Source of the DNA: Chitinophaga oryziterrae
Lineage (GTDB): Bacteria > Bacteroidota > Bacteroidia > Chitinophagales > Chitinophagaceae
Reading direction: 5' to 3'
NCBI RefSeq assembly: GCF_009758125.1
Contig: NZ_WRXO01000005.1
Location: forward strand, 434,001 to 498,000
DNA length: 64,000 bases
Made by a program: the position numbers and the translations under genes. This document shows, in pieces, positions 9,223 to 18,500 of the stretch (position 1 is the stretch's first letter; every line of letters begins with the position of its first letter). The notes beneath the pieces were generated by a model. The model was not told the origin of the DNA and did not search any database. It saw only the letters and a list, made by a program, of their open reading frames with translations.

Positions 9223-10137
9223 TTAGAGAAAACAGGCGACGATAATCTTATCTACTGATTTTACTTCGAGCAGACTATCGTGAATAGCTAATGCATTTGG
9301 ATGGGTATCAGTACAGATTACTTTTTTAATGATCCCACTGTTTTTTATTTTCTGAAAACCACTGCCGGCAAAAATACCGTGGGTAGTGATGACTGATATT
9401 TCAGACGCGCCGGCATCTATGTATGCCTGGGCAGCATGAATGAGGGAGCCTCCGGTGCGGATCATATCATCATAAATAATAACGGGTTTGTCTTTCACGT
9501 CTGCGCTGATAGCGGTAATATGGGTTTCATCTCCGGAAATACGTTTTTTGAATACAAATGCAGCCTGTACGTGCATGTCATTGGCCAGGGATTCTACCCA
9601 TTTGGCCCGGCCGGCATCTGTACTGGCCAGTACGAAGGGGCGGCCACCAGCCAGTTCCAGGGCAGCTTCCTTTACCAGGTCTTTACCGTAGAGGTGTACC
9701 GGGCGGATCCCGCCTTCGAAGTAATAGGTAATACCGTCTACATGCAGGTCTATCATCATGATCTTATTGCCGGTAGCGGTCTGGGGCAATGCAGAGAACA
9801 GCAGGGCCCGGGTCTTGGCCTTTACGATTTCCCCCTGTTTCACCGCCCGCTCCATAGTGGAATACCCGAAAAAAGGGATGACAATGTTCAGGGACACAGC
9901 TCCCTGCTGGATACAGCCATGGGCAATATCAAATAATTCCAGTGTTTCTTTATCATCAATGGTCCCCCCTACCAATATTACTTCTTTCCCTGCTACCTCA
10001 CTTTTTATGCGATGATAATGCTCTCCATCCGGGAAATCCCTTATATCTATTATTCCTTCTTCCCATTGCGCCAGTGCTAACAACTTGGTTTTCAGGTACT
10101 GGTAACGTTGAGTCGCAAATATGATCTTATGAGGCAT
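9223..10137 (-). CDS. Divergent ribose-phosphate pyrophosphokinase (PRPP synthetase)
   Basis: PRPP synthetases transfer pyrophosphate from ATP to ribose 5-phosphate. The 304-residue product shows the N-terminal FPDGE-Y motif, FFGYSTMERAVKQGE (canonical enzymes have FGYARQDR), MMIDLHVDGITYYFEG in place of DLHA-x-QIQGFF, and a PRPP loop IIYDDMIRTGGSL, where canonical enzymes have DDMIDT-GT. The fold is intact, but the D-to-R change in the PRPP loop and the altered ATP segment mark a noncanonical branch, so catalytic properties may differ. The ATG at 10137 is chosen over a frame extension to 10221, because homologous sequence begins with PHKIIFATQRY. A divergent gene starts at 10264. Confidence 0.85.
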   Translation of the reverse strand: MPHKIIFATQRYQYLKTKLLALAQWEEGIIDIRDFPDGEHYHRIKSEVAGKEVILVGGTIDDKETLELFDIAHGCIQQGAVSLNIVIPFFGYSTMERAVKQGEIVKAKTRALLFSALPQTATGNKIMMIDLHVDGITYYFEGGIRPVHLYGKDLVKEAALELAGGRPFVLASTDAGRAKWVESLANDMHVQAAFVFKKRISGDETHITAISADVKDKPVIIYDDMIRTGGSLIHAAQAYIDAGASEISVITTHGIFAGSGFQKIKNSGIIKKVICTDTHPNALAIHDSLLEVKSVDKIIVACFL

Positions 10138-10251
10138 AATGTTTGAAATAAGGAATAAAGATAGTAATATAGTCCAAAGTCCAGAACCCGTTATCGTATA
10201 CGGGATATCAGTTGTGGACAATTTTTAACGTTTTATTTGCGCAGGGAAAAG

Positions 10252-10259
10252 TAAATTTG
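10252..10259 (+). promoter_or_regulatory. -7 element abutting a start codon
   Basis: TAAATTTG ends only 4 bases before the ATG at 10264. If used, transcription would start at or next to the ATG and give a leaderless mRNA. No good -33 partner is visible at the usual spacing, so it may be chance. Confidence 0.35.
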
Positions 10260-10263
10260 GGCG

Positions 10264-11019
10264 ATGCCTAGACGAATTAAAAGACTTACCGGATGCATCG
10301 GAGCATTATGTTTTTACCTGTTATTCTGTCTGCAGCATGCCAATGCGCAGGTAAAAGTATCTGGTATGGTGGCAGATGCAGACACAAGAACTGGTCTTCC
10401 GGGAGTAACAATTATCAACAAAAGTACACGGAGTGGTACCATCACGAATGAAAGTGGCCGTTTTTCCATAGACGCGATGCCCGGGGATTCCCTTGAATTT
10501 TCCATGCTCAGTTTTTACGGGAAGCAGTTATCAGTACCTGCCACTTCCATGTTCATCAACGTATATCTTTCCAAACGCATATTTGGTTTGCAGGAAGTGC
10601 AGATCCGTTCAAAGGATTATCATCAGGATTCTCTTTCTATCCGTCAGGAGTACGGGAAGTATTTTAATTACCATAAGCCTGGTGCGATGGATGTGCTGAA
10701 AACATTACCATCCAATCCTATTACGGCGCTTACCTATCTGGTACCCAGCAAGGCACGTAAACGTAAGGAGCATTTCCAGGAGCAGCTGGTATACTGGGAA
10801 AAAGAGAAATTCATTGATTACCGGTATAATCCGGAACTGGTGGAACGCATGACCAAATTGAACGGGAATGACCTGGATACCTTTATGCATCGTTTCCGTC
10901 CGGGATACCAGTTCATAATGGATGCTTCGGAATATGACCTGTTGTTATATATCAAACAAAGCTTCCAGCAGTATCAACAGGAAAAGGCTAATCCTGCGAA
11001 AAAAGAAGAAGAAAATTAA
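10264..11019 (+). CDS. Secreted CarboxypepD_reg-like domain protein
   Basis: The 251-residue product has a signal peptide (about 1-28, cleavage after ANA) and a CarboxypepD_reg-like beta-sandwich (about 31-110: V-x-G-x-V-D-A-x-T-x-x-GLPGVTI...GTITNESGRFSI). A charged helical C-terminal half has no recognised domain and ends in a Lys/Glu-rich tail. The same sandwich begins SusC proteins, but no plug or barrel follows here. Such stand-alone proteins are frequent in Bacteroidota and their role is unknown. The gene is monocistronic and ends at a strong hairpin. Confidence 0.8.
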   Translation: MPRRIKRLTGCIGALCFYLLFCLQHANAQVKVSGMVADADTRTGLPGVTIINKSTRSGTITNESGRFSIDAMPGDSLEFSMLSFYGKQLSVPATSMFINVYLSKRIFGLQEVQIRSKDYHQDSLSIRQEYGKYFNYHKPGAMDVLKTLPSNPITALTYLVPSKARKRKEHFQEQLVYWEKEKFIDYRYNPELVERMTKLNGNDLDTFMHRFRPGYQFIMDASEYDLLLYIKQSFQQYQQEKANPAKKEEEN

Positions 11020-11044
11020 GTAGGTTGATTTTTTAATAAAAGAG

Positions 11045-11085
11045 CAATTTTTTGTGATGATGCTTCGCACCATCACAAAAAATTG
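11045..11085. terminator. Bidirectional terminator hairpin
   Basis: Perfect 15-bp stem CAATTTTTTGTGATG / CATCACAAAAAATTG with an 11-base loop, between the convergent genes ending at 11019 and 11131. The T/A-rich stem base provides U-runs either way. A second small stem, GCAGG/CCTGC (11098-11113), sits next to the end of the TolC-type gene. Confidence 0.8.
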
Positions 11086-11130
11086 GAGAGGGTTTTAGCA
11101 GGTGAAGTCCTGCACCCAAAAAATTCTTCG

Positions 11131-12444
11131 CTAATTTATAAGCGTTCCGTTTAATCGTAGCAATTGTGTTTCCGCTAATTTGATATTATACCGGGCATTG
11201 ATCAGCCGGTTAAATCCATCTTCCAGGCTTTGCTGTGCTTCCCTTAATTCTATAGAAGTTGATACGCCCTGTTTGAACCGTTCCAGCGCTACCATCACAT
11301 TTTCCCTGGCCAGTACCATATTTTCTTCTTCCAGTGTTACGGCTGTTTTATAGTATTCGTAATCCTGAAAAGCAGTGCTGAGAGAGAGGTCTACTTTTGT
11401 ACGTGTATTTTCCAGCATCAACTGTTGATAATCTACATTTAGCCGGGCATCCTGTACCTGTCTCTTTACATTGAACCCATTGAAGATGGGAATTGTAGCA
11501 GAGAACCCATAGTTCAATATGCCGTTCTGGTTATATACAGGGCTGAAAGAGTTGGTAGCTGCATTAGAATTAACGCGGGAATAATTATATCCGGAGTTGA
11601 AATTAATGACCGGGAAATAATCGCCTTTGCTCTCTTTTAATTGCAGCCGGGATACGGTGAGGTTTTGTTGTGCCACCAGTAACCCCGTGTTCTTTTGTAA
11701 GATCTGCTGACGCAGTTCTCCGTAAGATAATGACATGTTCAGCGGGATGCTATCCTGTACATCGTAACCGGTATTACCTGCTTCTACTGCCATTAACTGA
11801 TTTAATGCGGACTTACTTTGTTCTATTAATGTCTGTTGTCTTAAGTAGGCTGCTTTCTGTGCATTGTAATCTACTTTGGATTGCAGCCAGTCTGTTTTTG
11901 GGCCTAAGCCAGTCTGGAACTTTGCATCCGATAGTTTCACTCTTTCTTCAGAAATAGACATCTGTTCCGATACATTGCGCAGTTGTTGTTTTTGCTGCAC
12001 GATGTTATAATAACTGGCAATGATATTGGCCACACTATTCACCAGCTGATCTTTTACGGCCAGCTCTCCCAGGTTGCGCATAGCTTCCAGTTTCTGACGG
12101 GTGGCAAACATTTTAAGACCATCAAAGAGTGTCCATGAAAGACTTACATTGGCAGAGAGGTTTCTGCTGTGGATACCACTGGTATCACGTTTGGAGCCGT
12201 TAAGGAACTCCTGTTTGGTTTGTGTGGTGTTCCATACTCTGGAGGCGGTACCGTTTATACGGGGAGCGAATGCGAAGTTCGCATACGCGTAATCGTTAGC
12301 AGTGATAGCAGCATCGTTTTGTGCCAGGCGGATATCGTAGTTGTTCTTCAACGCGAGATCTATCGCCTGCTCCAGCGTGAGTATTTTTTGTGCCTGTGTT
12401 GTAAATCCGCACAGTAAAAAGGAATATAGAAGTATACGTTTCAT
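11131..12444 (-). CDS. TolC-family outer-membrane efflux channel
   Basis: The 437-residue product has a signal peptide (about 1-18), the N-terminal LTLEQAIDLALKNNYDIRLA motif of outer-membrane efflux proteins, and two homologous coiled-coil/strand halves; the second reads DYFPVINFNSGYNYSR through the final E-x-QLLRLNG. It forms the trimeric exit duct for the upstream RND pump. It is the last gene of the adaptor-pump-channel operon, 13 bases after the pump gene. Confidence 0.95.
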   Translation of the reverse strand: MKRILLYSFLLCGFTTQAQKILTLEQAIDLALKNNYDIRLAQNDAAITANDYAYANFAFAPRINGTASRVWNTTQTKQEFLNGSKRDTSGIHSRNLSANVSLSWTLFDGLKMFATRQKLEAMRNLGELAVKDQLVNSVANIIASYYNIVQQKQQLRNVSEQMSISEERVKLSDAKFQTGLGPKTDWLQSKVDYNAQKAAYLRQQTLIEQSKSALNQLMAVEAGNTGYDVQDSIPLNMSLSYGELRQQILQKNTGLLVAQQNLTVSRLQLKESKGDYFPVINFNSGYNYSRVNSNAATNSFSPVYNQNGILNYGFSATIPIFNGFNVKRQVQDARLNVDYQQLMLENTRTKVDLSLSTAFQDYEYYKTAVTLEEENMVLARENVMVALERFKQGVSTSIELREAQQSLEDGFNRLINARYNIKLAETQLLRLNGTLIN

Positions 12445-12457
12445 GTGATTGCTCTAA

Positions 12458-15400
12458 TTAGTGTACAGTAACAGCGGTCCTTTCTTCTTCGATCTCTTTT
12501 TCTCCACCCTGTTTCCTTCTTGATAAGAACGTGTACATGGCCGGTATTACAAATAAAGTGAGGATGAGAGAGAATACAATTCCCCCTACAATCACAATAC
12601 CCAATGGGATACGGCTGGTAGCAGCAGCGCCCAGTGAGAGGGCGATAGGCAATGCGCCCAGCGCCATGGCCAGACTGGTCATCAGGATAGGCCGTAAACG
12701 CATGGCGGATGCCTGTATGGCTGCAGAGGCTTTATCTGCACCTTCATCGCGTTTATGATTCGCAAACTCCACTATCAGGATGCCATTCTTGGTTACCAAT
12801 CCTATCAGCATGATTACCCCTATCTGTGAGAATATATTCCAGGTCTGGTCAAATAGCCACAGAGAGAATAATGCACCTGCGAAGGCCAGTGGCACCGTCA
12901 GCATAATGATGAACGGATCGACCCAGCTTTCGAACTGTGCTGCCAGTACCAGGTAAATGAGTACGAGGGCCAGTATGAGCGCAAACATGGTGTTGGAACC
13001 ACTTTCCGCATAGTCTCTTGAAGAGCCGGAGAGTGCTGCTACGTACGAGTCATTGAGGACACCCTTCTTCTGAAGCTTATCGTAAATACGGTACATCGCG
13101 CTGATACCGTCTCCGATCGTTTTACCGGGGGCAAGACTGGCAGAGATGGTCGCTGATTTATAACGGTTGAAGTGGTAGATGATAGGCGGACTTGTCTCCT
13201 CTTCTATCGTTACCACGTTATCCAGCTGGATCGCTTCGCCGCGGCTGTTACGTACGTATATGTTCTGCAGGTCTGTAGGTTTATCGCGGTTGCCGCGGAA
13301 AACCTGTCCCATTACCTGGTATTGTTTACCATTTCTTACAAAGTAACCATATCGTAGATTACTTAATGCTAATTGCAATGTTTGTGAGATATCATCTACT
13401 GACACACCTAATTCACTTGCTTTCGCACGGTTGATCTGTAAGCGTAATTCCGGTTTATTGAATTTGAGATCTACGTCCACGCCGGCAAAGGTGGGATCAT
13501 TATAGGCCTCTTCCAGGAATTGCGGCAGAACGGCAGAGAGACTATCGAAATTGATATGTTGTAATACAAATGATACGGGGAGTCCGCTACGGCGACCCAC
13601 CTGTATGGTTTGTTGTTCTATTGCAAATACTTTCCCTTCGGGGAAGCGGAACATGTTTTTATTTACCATGTTCACGATCTCTTTCTGGGAGCGGGTACGA
13701 TCATGAGGTTCTGTCAGTACTACGTTGGCAAAGCCGCTGTTAACAGCAGCGCTTCCAAAGCCCGGAGCGGTTACTGTGATGAGGATTTTCTTTTCCGGTA
13801 TGGAATCTACCATGAACTGTGTAAGTCCGTCCATGTAACGTTCCATATAATCGTAAGAGGTCCCTTCTGGAGCGCTGATGGAGAGGCGGAACTGGCTACG
13901 GTCTTCTATAGGAGCCAGTTCTGATTGCAGGGATCTGAACACGAAATAAATGAGGGCCACGCAGCCTAATATAATAAGTGTAGCCACCCAGCGCATGCGC
14001 ATGAATGCTTCCAGTGCGCGTTGGTAACCCGATTCCATTCCTGTAAAGAAGGGTTCTGTTTTTTCATAGAACCAGGAGTGTTTATGGGTTTTACGGCCCA
14101 GCTTCACATTCAGCACAGGCGTTAATGTTAAGGATACAAAAGCAGAGATGAGTACGGCACCAGCCACTACGATCCCGAATTCCCGGAACAGTCGCCCTAC
14201 GAAACCCTGCAGGAATACGATGGGGAGGAATACGAACGCGAGTGTGATGGAGGTAGCGATTACTGCGAAGAAGATTTCTTCTGAACCTTCTTTCGCCGCC
14301 TGCATGCGTGGCATACCTGCTTCTATTTTCTTATAGATGTTTTCCGTTACCACGATACCATCATCTACTACCAGTCCGGTTGCCAGTACAATGGCCAGCA
14401 GTGTTAATATATTAATGGTAAATCCGCAGACGTACATAATAAAGAAGGCCGCTATTAAAGATACCGGGATATCTACTAATGGGCGGAAGGCCATGAGCCA
14501 GTCGCGGAAGAACAGGTAGATAATAAGGATTACCAGTACCAGTGCCACGATGAGGGTTTCTTCCACTTCTTCTATCGATTTCCGGATAAACCGGGTATTA
14601 TCGATAGCGATGTTGGTAGTAATATCGGCAGGAAGGTCCTTTTTCAGTTGTTCATAGCGTTTGTAGAATTCATCGGTTATGGCCACATAGTTAGAACCAG
14701 GTTGTGGGGACAGGGCGAGGGCCACCATCGGAACGCCGGATTCTTTGAGGATGGTTTCTTCATTTTCAGGCCCCAGAATAGCCTGACCAACATCCCTGAA
14801 GTGGATTACATTCCCGTTTACGTTTTTTATTATCAGGTTGTCGAAATCATCTTCTGTATTTAAACGGCCAAAGGTACGTACTGTCAGTTCCGTTGCATTA
14901 CCGGCAATTTTACCGGAGGGCAATTCTACGTTTTCTTTGGTGAGGGCGGTTTGAACGTCTGCAGGAGTAAGGCTGTAGGCAGAGAGTTTAGCCGGGTCCA
15001 TCCAGAGGCGCATAGCATATTTCTTCTCTCCCAATATGCGGATGGAGCTGACACCCGGAATGGTTTGCAGTCTTTCCAGTAATACATTATTCGCATATTC
15101 AGTTATTTCCAGCTGGTTGCGTACGTTACTTTGTACGGTCATGGAGAGGATATAATCTGAGTTAGCATCTTCTTTGGACACAACGGGAGGTGCATCGATA
15201 TCGGGCGGAAGGCTACGGAGCGCCTGGGATACTTTGTCTCGTACGTCGTTGGCCGCAGCTTCCAGGTCTATTCCCAGTTCAAATTCAACAGTGATATTGC
15301 TGGAGCCCTGGCTGCTGCTGGAGGATATATTTTTGATACCGGCAATCCCGTTAATGGATTTTTCCAGTGGTTCTGTGATCTGTGTTTCAATAATGTCTGA

Positions 15401-15565
15401 GTTGGCACCGGCATAAGAGGTACGTACATTCACTATAGGTGGGTCTATGGCGGGAAAATCCCTTACTCCCAGAAAGTTGAATCCCACAACGCCGAATATC
15501 ACTATGATAATATTCATAACGATGGCGAATACAGGACGTTTGAGTGATAGAGAGGGTAGACTCAT
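12458..15565 (-). CDS. RND family multidrug efflux permease (HAE1/AcrB-like)
   Basis: The 1035-residue product has the full RND layout: TM1 (about 10-30), a large periplasmic loop, TM2-6, a second loop and TM7-12. TM4 carries the proton-relay pair in GLVVDDGIVVTENI, and TM10 has GLVTKNGILIVEFAN with the conserved Lys. Length matches HAE1 pumps, which are proton-driven exporters of hydrophobic drugs. Its ATG overlaps the stop of the adaptor gene (TAATG), indicating translational coupling. A short acidic/basic tail (GGEKEIEEERT) follows TM12. Confidence 0.95.
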   Translation of the reverse strand: MSLPSLSLKRPVFAIVMNIIIVIFGVVGFNFLGVRDFPAIDPPIVNVRTSYAGANSDIIETQITEPLEKSINGIAGIKNISSSSSQGSSNITVEFELGIDLEAAANDVRDKVSQALRSLPPDIDAPPVVSKEDANSDYILSMTVQSNVRNQLEITEYANNVLLERLQTIPGVSSIRILGEKKYAMRLWMDPAKLSAYSLTPADVQTALTKENVELPSGKIAGNATELTVRTFGRLNTEDDFDNLIIKNVNGNVIHFRDVGQAILGPENEETILKESGVPMVALALSPQPGSNYVAITDEFYKRYEQLKKDLPADITTNIAIDNTRFIRKSIEEVEETLIVALVLVILIIYLFFRDWLMAFRPLVDIPVSLIAAFFIMYVCGFTINILTLLAIVLATGLVVDDGIVVTENIYKKIEAGMPRMQAAKEGSEEIFFAVIATSITLAFVFLPIVFLQGFVGRLFREFGIVVAGAVLISAFVSLTLTPVLNVKLGRKTHKHSWFYEKTEPFFTGMESGYQRALEAFMRMRWVATLIILGCVALIYFVFRSLQSELAPIEDRSQFRLSISAPEGTSYDYMERYMDGLTQFMVDSIPEKKILITVTAPGFGSAAVNSGFANVVLTEPHDRTRSQKEIVNMVNKNMFRFPEGKVFAIEQQTIQVGRRSGLPVSFVLQHINFDSLSAVLPQFLEEAYNDPTFAGVDVDLKFNKPELRLQINRAKASELGVSVDDISQTLQLALSNLRYGYFVRNGKQYQVMGQVFRGNRDKPTDLQNIYVRNSRGEAIQLDNVVTIEEETSPPIIYHFNRYKSATISASLAPGKTIGDGISAMYRIYDKLQKKGVLNDSYVAALSGSSRDYAESGSNTMFALILALVLIYLVLAAQFESWVDPFIIMLTVPLAFAGALFSLWLFDQTWNIFSQIGVIMLIGLVTKNGILIVEFANHKRDEGADKASAAIQASAMRLRPILMTSLAMALGALPIALSLGAAATSRIPLGIVIVGGIVFSLILTLFVIPAMYTFLSRRKQGGEKEIEEERTAVTVH

Positions 15566-16644
15566 TATTTTACCTTATTATATTTTAATGCCACTCCGGT
15601 TTTCAATTGTAAAATGCCGCTGGTAATTACTGTATCCCCTACACGGAGCCCGCTGGTGATCTGTACGTTGTCTGCATTGCGGATACCTGTTTCCACGATG
15701 ACGAATTTGGCCCTGCCGCTGTCTGCGATAGCTACTTTTTTATCTCTTGTGCCGGGTATTACTGCCTGAGTAGGCACCATAATAGCATCGGGCATATTTT
15801 TGAGAGCGATGAGTACTTTAGCGAAAGAGCCCGGCAATAGTTGTCCGGTGTTAGGAACGATGGCCCTGATCCTGATGGTACGGGTAGACAGGTCGATTTT
15901 AGGGTCCATGGCATAGATGTTACCTTTATATGTATGGAGGTCTCCTGCCACTTTGAAGTCAACCATGTCACCTTGTTTAATAGCGGTGCGATATTTTTCA
16001 GGAACAGAGAAGTCTATTTTAAGCGGGTCGATCTGTTGGAGTGTAGTAATAATAGTGGTAGGAGACACGATGGCACCTAAGCTAATGTTGCGTAAACCCA
16101 GTCTTCCGCTGAAGGGAGCACGAAGTTCTGTTTTTTGTAACTGGGTGCGGGTGTATTCCATATCTGCACCGTAGGCGCTCACCTGATTGCGGGTAACGTC
16201 TACATCCTGCCGGCTTATACCGTTGATCTTCAGTAGGTTCTCCTGACGTTCGAGGGTAGTTTTGGAGAGTTGCTGCTGTAGTTCCAGTTTTTGTAACTGA
16301 GCTTTCAGGTCTTCGTCGTATAGTTTTACGAGTAAGGTACCTTTAGCCACGTTGGTACCTTCTTTAAAAAAGAGGCCTACAACTTTGGCGGTAATCTCTG
16401 GCTGCACCTGTACTTCTTCATTACTTTGAAGCGTCCCGCTGGCTTCAATGGTTTCATTGAGCGAGCTGGTTTTAACGATATAAGCGTCTACCAGGAGGTT
16501 CTTTCCGCCACTACCACGGGTTTGAGATTTACCTGTAGCTGATGGTTCACCGGGTTTAGTCGCTCTTTTGTAGATAAAAATTCCGATGGCTGCTGCTACT
16601 GCCAGATAGATTATAATTTTCAGGATCTTCTTATTGCCGGCCAT
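15565..16644 (-). CDS. RND efflux periplasmic adaptor (membrane fusion protein)
   Basis: The 359-residue product has one N-terminal membrane anchor (about 8-24), a short Gly/Ser-rich spacer, a lipoyl/barrel-sandwich domain around a coiled-coil hairpin (about 65-190, with EASGTLQSNEEVQVQPEITAKV and LRAPFSGRLGLRNI), a beta-barrel domain and a membrane-proximal domain. It bridges the pump and the TolC-type channel. First gene of the operon. A -7 element lies at 16683-16690. No local regulator gene is attached. Confidence 0.95.
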   Translation of the reverse strand: MAGNKKILKIIIYLAVAAAIGIFIYKRATKPGEPSATGKSQTRGSGGKNLLVDAYIVKTSSLNETIEASGTLQSNEEVQVQPEITAKVVGLFFKEGTNVAKGTLLVKLYDEDLKAQLQKLELQQQLSKTTLERQENLLKINGISRQDVDVTRNQVSAYGADMEYTRTQLQKTELRAPFSGRLGLRNISLGAIVSPTTIITTLQQIDPLKIDFSVPEKYRTAIKQGDMVDFKVAGDLHTYKGNIYAMDPKIDLSTRTIRIRAIVPNTGQLLPGSFAKVLIALKNMPDAIMVPTQAVIPGTRDKKVAIADSGRAKFVIVETGIRNADNVQITSGLRVGDTVITSGILQLKTGVALKYNKVK

Positions 16645-16682
16645 GTGCTTGCTTTTGTTTAAATTGTAGGGCTAAACCCGGG

Positions 16683-16690
16683 CAAATTTA
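16683..16690 (-). promoter_or_regulatory. Putative -7 element of the efflux operon
   Basis: On the minus strand this reads TAAATTTG, an exact TAnnTTTG match 38 bases from the adaptor ATG, which implies a leader of about 30 bases. Confidence 0.5.
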
Positions 16691-16920
16691 ATAAATGAGA
16701 GTGCTGATAGGGAAGGGTGAGTGTTAATTAAAGTTAATCATGTCTATAGAAGGTTCAATAGGATGTTGAATGGCAATATGGCTTAAGAAATGCCTGTAAA
16801 TAGGGTTTCCGGGGTCTTTTTACCTGTAATACTTTTTATTAATAATAATGGAAACCCTTTATGGGTATGGGTTTACGTGATATACAACTAAAGTATATGA
16901 TGTAAAATTCATGTGCGTTC

Positions 16921-16949
16921 TTGTCAATTCAATAAAAATTATATTTTTG
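16921..16949 (+). promoter_or_regulatory. acpP-fabF-rnc promoter
   Basis: TTG (16921-16923) and TATTTTTG (16942-16949) match the Bacteroidota -33 and -7 elements with 18 bases between them. The predicted start lies about 27 bases before the acpP ATG, in an A-rich leader. Confidence 0.65.
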
Positions 16950-16982
16950 CACTCAAGTTTTAAACCAAAAACACTTAAAATT

Positions 16983-17219
16983 ATGTCAGACATTGCATCA
17001 AGAGTTAAAAAGATCATTATTGACAAATTGGGCGTTGACGAAGCAGAGGTAACTCCTGAAGCCAGCTTTACCAACGACCTGGGCGCTGACTCTTTGGATA
17101 CGGTAGAACTGATCATGGAATTCGAAAAAGAATTCAACATCTCCATTCCTGACGAACAAGCTGAAACTATTACTACTGTTGGCCAGGCAGTTGCTTACCT
17201 GGAAGAACATGTAAAATAA
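16983..17219 (+). CDS. acpP: Acyl carrier protein
   Basis: The 78-residue product is a classical ACP carrying growing acyl chains in type II fatty acid synthesis. The phosphopantetheine attachment site is the Ser in [13 protein letters not shown] (Ser37 or close). The start is the ATG of [10 protein letters not shown]; the frame is open further upstream, but the promoter lies there and homology begins here. fabF follows after 24 bases. Confidence 0.98.
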   Translation: MSDIASRVKKIIIDKLGVDEAEVTPEASFTNDLGADSLDTVELIMEFEKEFNISIPDEQAETITTVGQAVAYLEEHVK

Positions 17220-17243
17220 TCTTACTTAATCAGATTTGTTTTA

Positions 17244-18500
17244 ATGCTGCAACCGAGACGCGTAGTCGTTACAGGTTTAGGCGCACTTACACCGCTCGGC
17301 AATTCCGTTTCAGATTTCTGGAAGGGGTTGACTGGCGGTGTATCTGGCGCCGGGCCTATTACACAGTTTGATGCTGCCAAGTTCAAGACACGTTTTGCTT
17401 GCGAACTGAAGAACTTTGATGCAACTCACTTTCTGGATAAAAAAGAGGCCCGTAAGATGGACCCTTTTACGCAGACGGCTATTATAGCCGCTGACCAGGC
17501 AGTGCAGGATGCCGGAATAAGCCGTAATTCTGTTGATGTTGACAGGGTGGGGGTTATCTGGGGTTCAGGCATTGGTGGGATGATCAACTTCTGTCAGGAG
17601 ATTAAAGATTTTGGTCAGGGGGATGGAACACCGCGTTTCAGTCCATTCCTGATCACCAGGCTAATACTGGACATAGCTGCAGGGCATATATCTATACGCC
17701 ACGGCTTCAGGGGACCCAATTTTTCGGTGGTGTCTGCCTGTGCCTCTGCTACGAATGCCATTATAGAAGCCATGCACTACATCAGGTACGGCAGGGCAGA
17801 TGTGATGATCACCGGCGGTTCGGAAAATGTTATTAACGATGCCTGCGTAGGTGGTTTTAACGCCATGAAAGCCCTATCCGAAAGAAACGATGACCCGCGT
17901 ACAGCTTCCCGTCCTTTTGACCTGAACAGAGACGGCTTTGTTATGGGAGAAGGAGCCGGTGGGCTGGTATTGGAATCCTATGAACATGCGATGGCAAGAG
18001 GTGCCAAAATTTATGCTGAACTGGCCGGAGGCGGCGCAACTGCAGATGCCCATCACATTACGGCCCCTCATCCGGAAGGATTAGGCGCCATGAATGTTAT
18101 GCGGCTGGCCCTGTCAGATGCCGGACTACAACCCCATGAGATAGATTATATTAATGTGCATGGTACTTCCACTCCCCTGGGAGATGTTGCGGAAGTAAAA
18201 GCGATACAGCAGGTTTTTGGAGAAGATGCTTATAAAATGAACATCAGTTCTACCAAATCCATGACCGGGCATCTGTTAGGTGCAGCCGGGGCTGTAGAAT
18301 CCATCGCGGCTATTATGTCTATTGTTCATGGCATTGTCCCTCCTACCATTAATCATTTTACGGACGATCCTCAGCTGGATCCCAAATTAAATTTTACCTT
18401 TAACGTCGCACAACATAGAGAAATCAACGCTGCATTAAGTAACACCTTCGGTTTTGGTGGCCATAATGCCTCTGTTATTTTCAAAAAATTTGTTGCTTGA
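17244..18500 (+). CDS. fabF: Beta-ketoacyl-ACP synthase II
   Basis: The 418-residue product elongates acyl-ACP with malonyl-ACP. The Cys-His-His triad is visible: Cys in SVVSACASATNAI (about 166), His in INVHGTSTPLGD (about 306) and His in KSMTGHLLGAAG (about 343), plus the C-terminal NTFGFGGHNAS loop. Full length. It sits between acpP and rnc as in many Bacteroidota. Confidence 0.98.
   Translation: MLQPRRVVVTGLGALTPLGNSVSDFWKGLTGGVSGAGPITQFDAAKFKTRFACELKNFDATHFLDKKEARKMDPFTQTAIIAADQAVQDAGISRNSVDVDRVGVIWGSGIGGMINFCQEIKDFGQGDGTPRFSPFLITRLILDIAAGHISIRHGFRGPNFSVVSACASATNAIIEAMHYIRYGRADVMITGGSENVINDACVGGFNAMKALSERNDDPRTASRPFDLNRDGFVMGEGAGGLVLESYEHAMARGAKIYAELAGGGATADAHHITAPHPEGLGAMNVMRLALSDAGLQPHEIDYINVHGTSTPLGDVAEVKAIQQVFGEDAYKMNISSTKSMTGHLLGAAGAVESIAAIMSIVHGIVPPTINHFTDDPQLDPKLNFTFNVAQHREINAALSNTFGFGGHNASVIFKKFVA

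Larger units (their letters stand above)
16645..16982. other. Divergent promoter region between efflux operon and acpP
   Basis: 338-base AT-rich region holding the minus-strand promoter at 16683-16690 and the acpP promoter at 16921-16949. Between them (about 16700-16915) I see no gene and no strong hairpin. Confidence 0.6.

Noticed and set aside
9436-9936. 166-codon plus-strand frame opposite the PRPP synthetase gene
   Set aside because: The minus strand carries clear enzyme motifs throughout; the opposite frame has no recognisable domain or signal.
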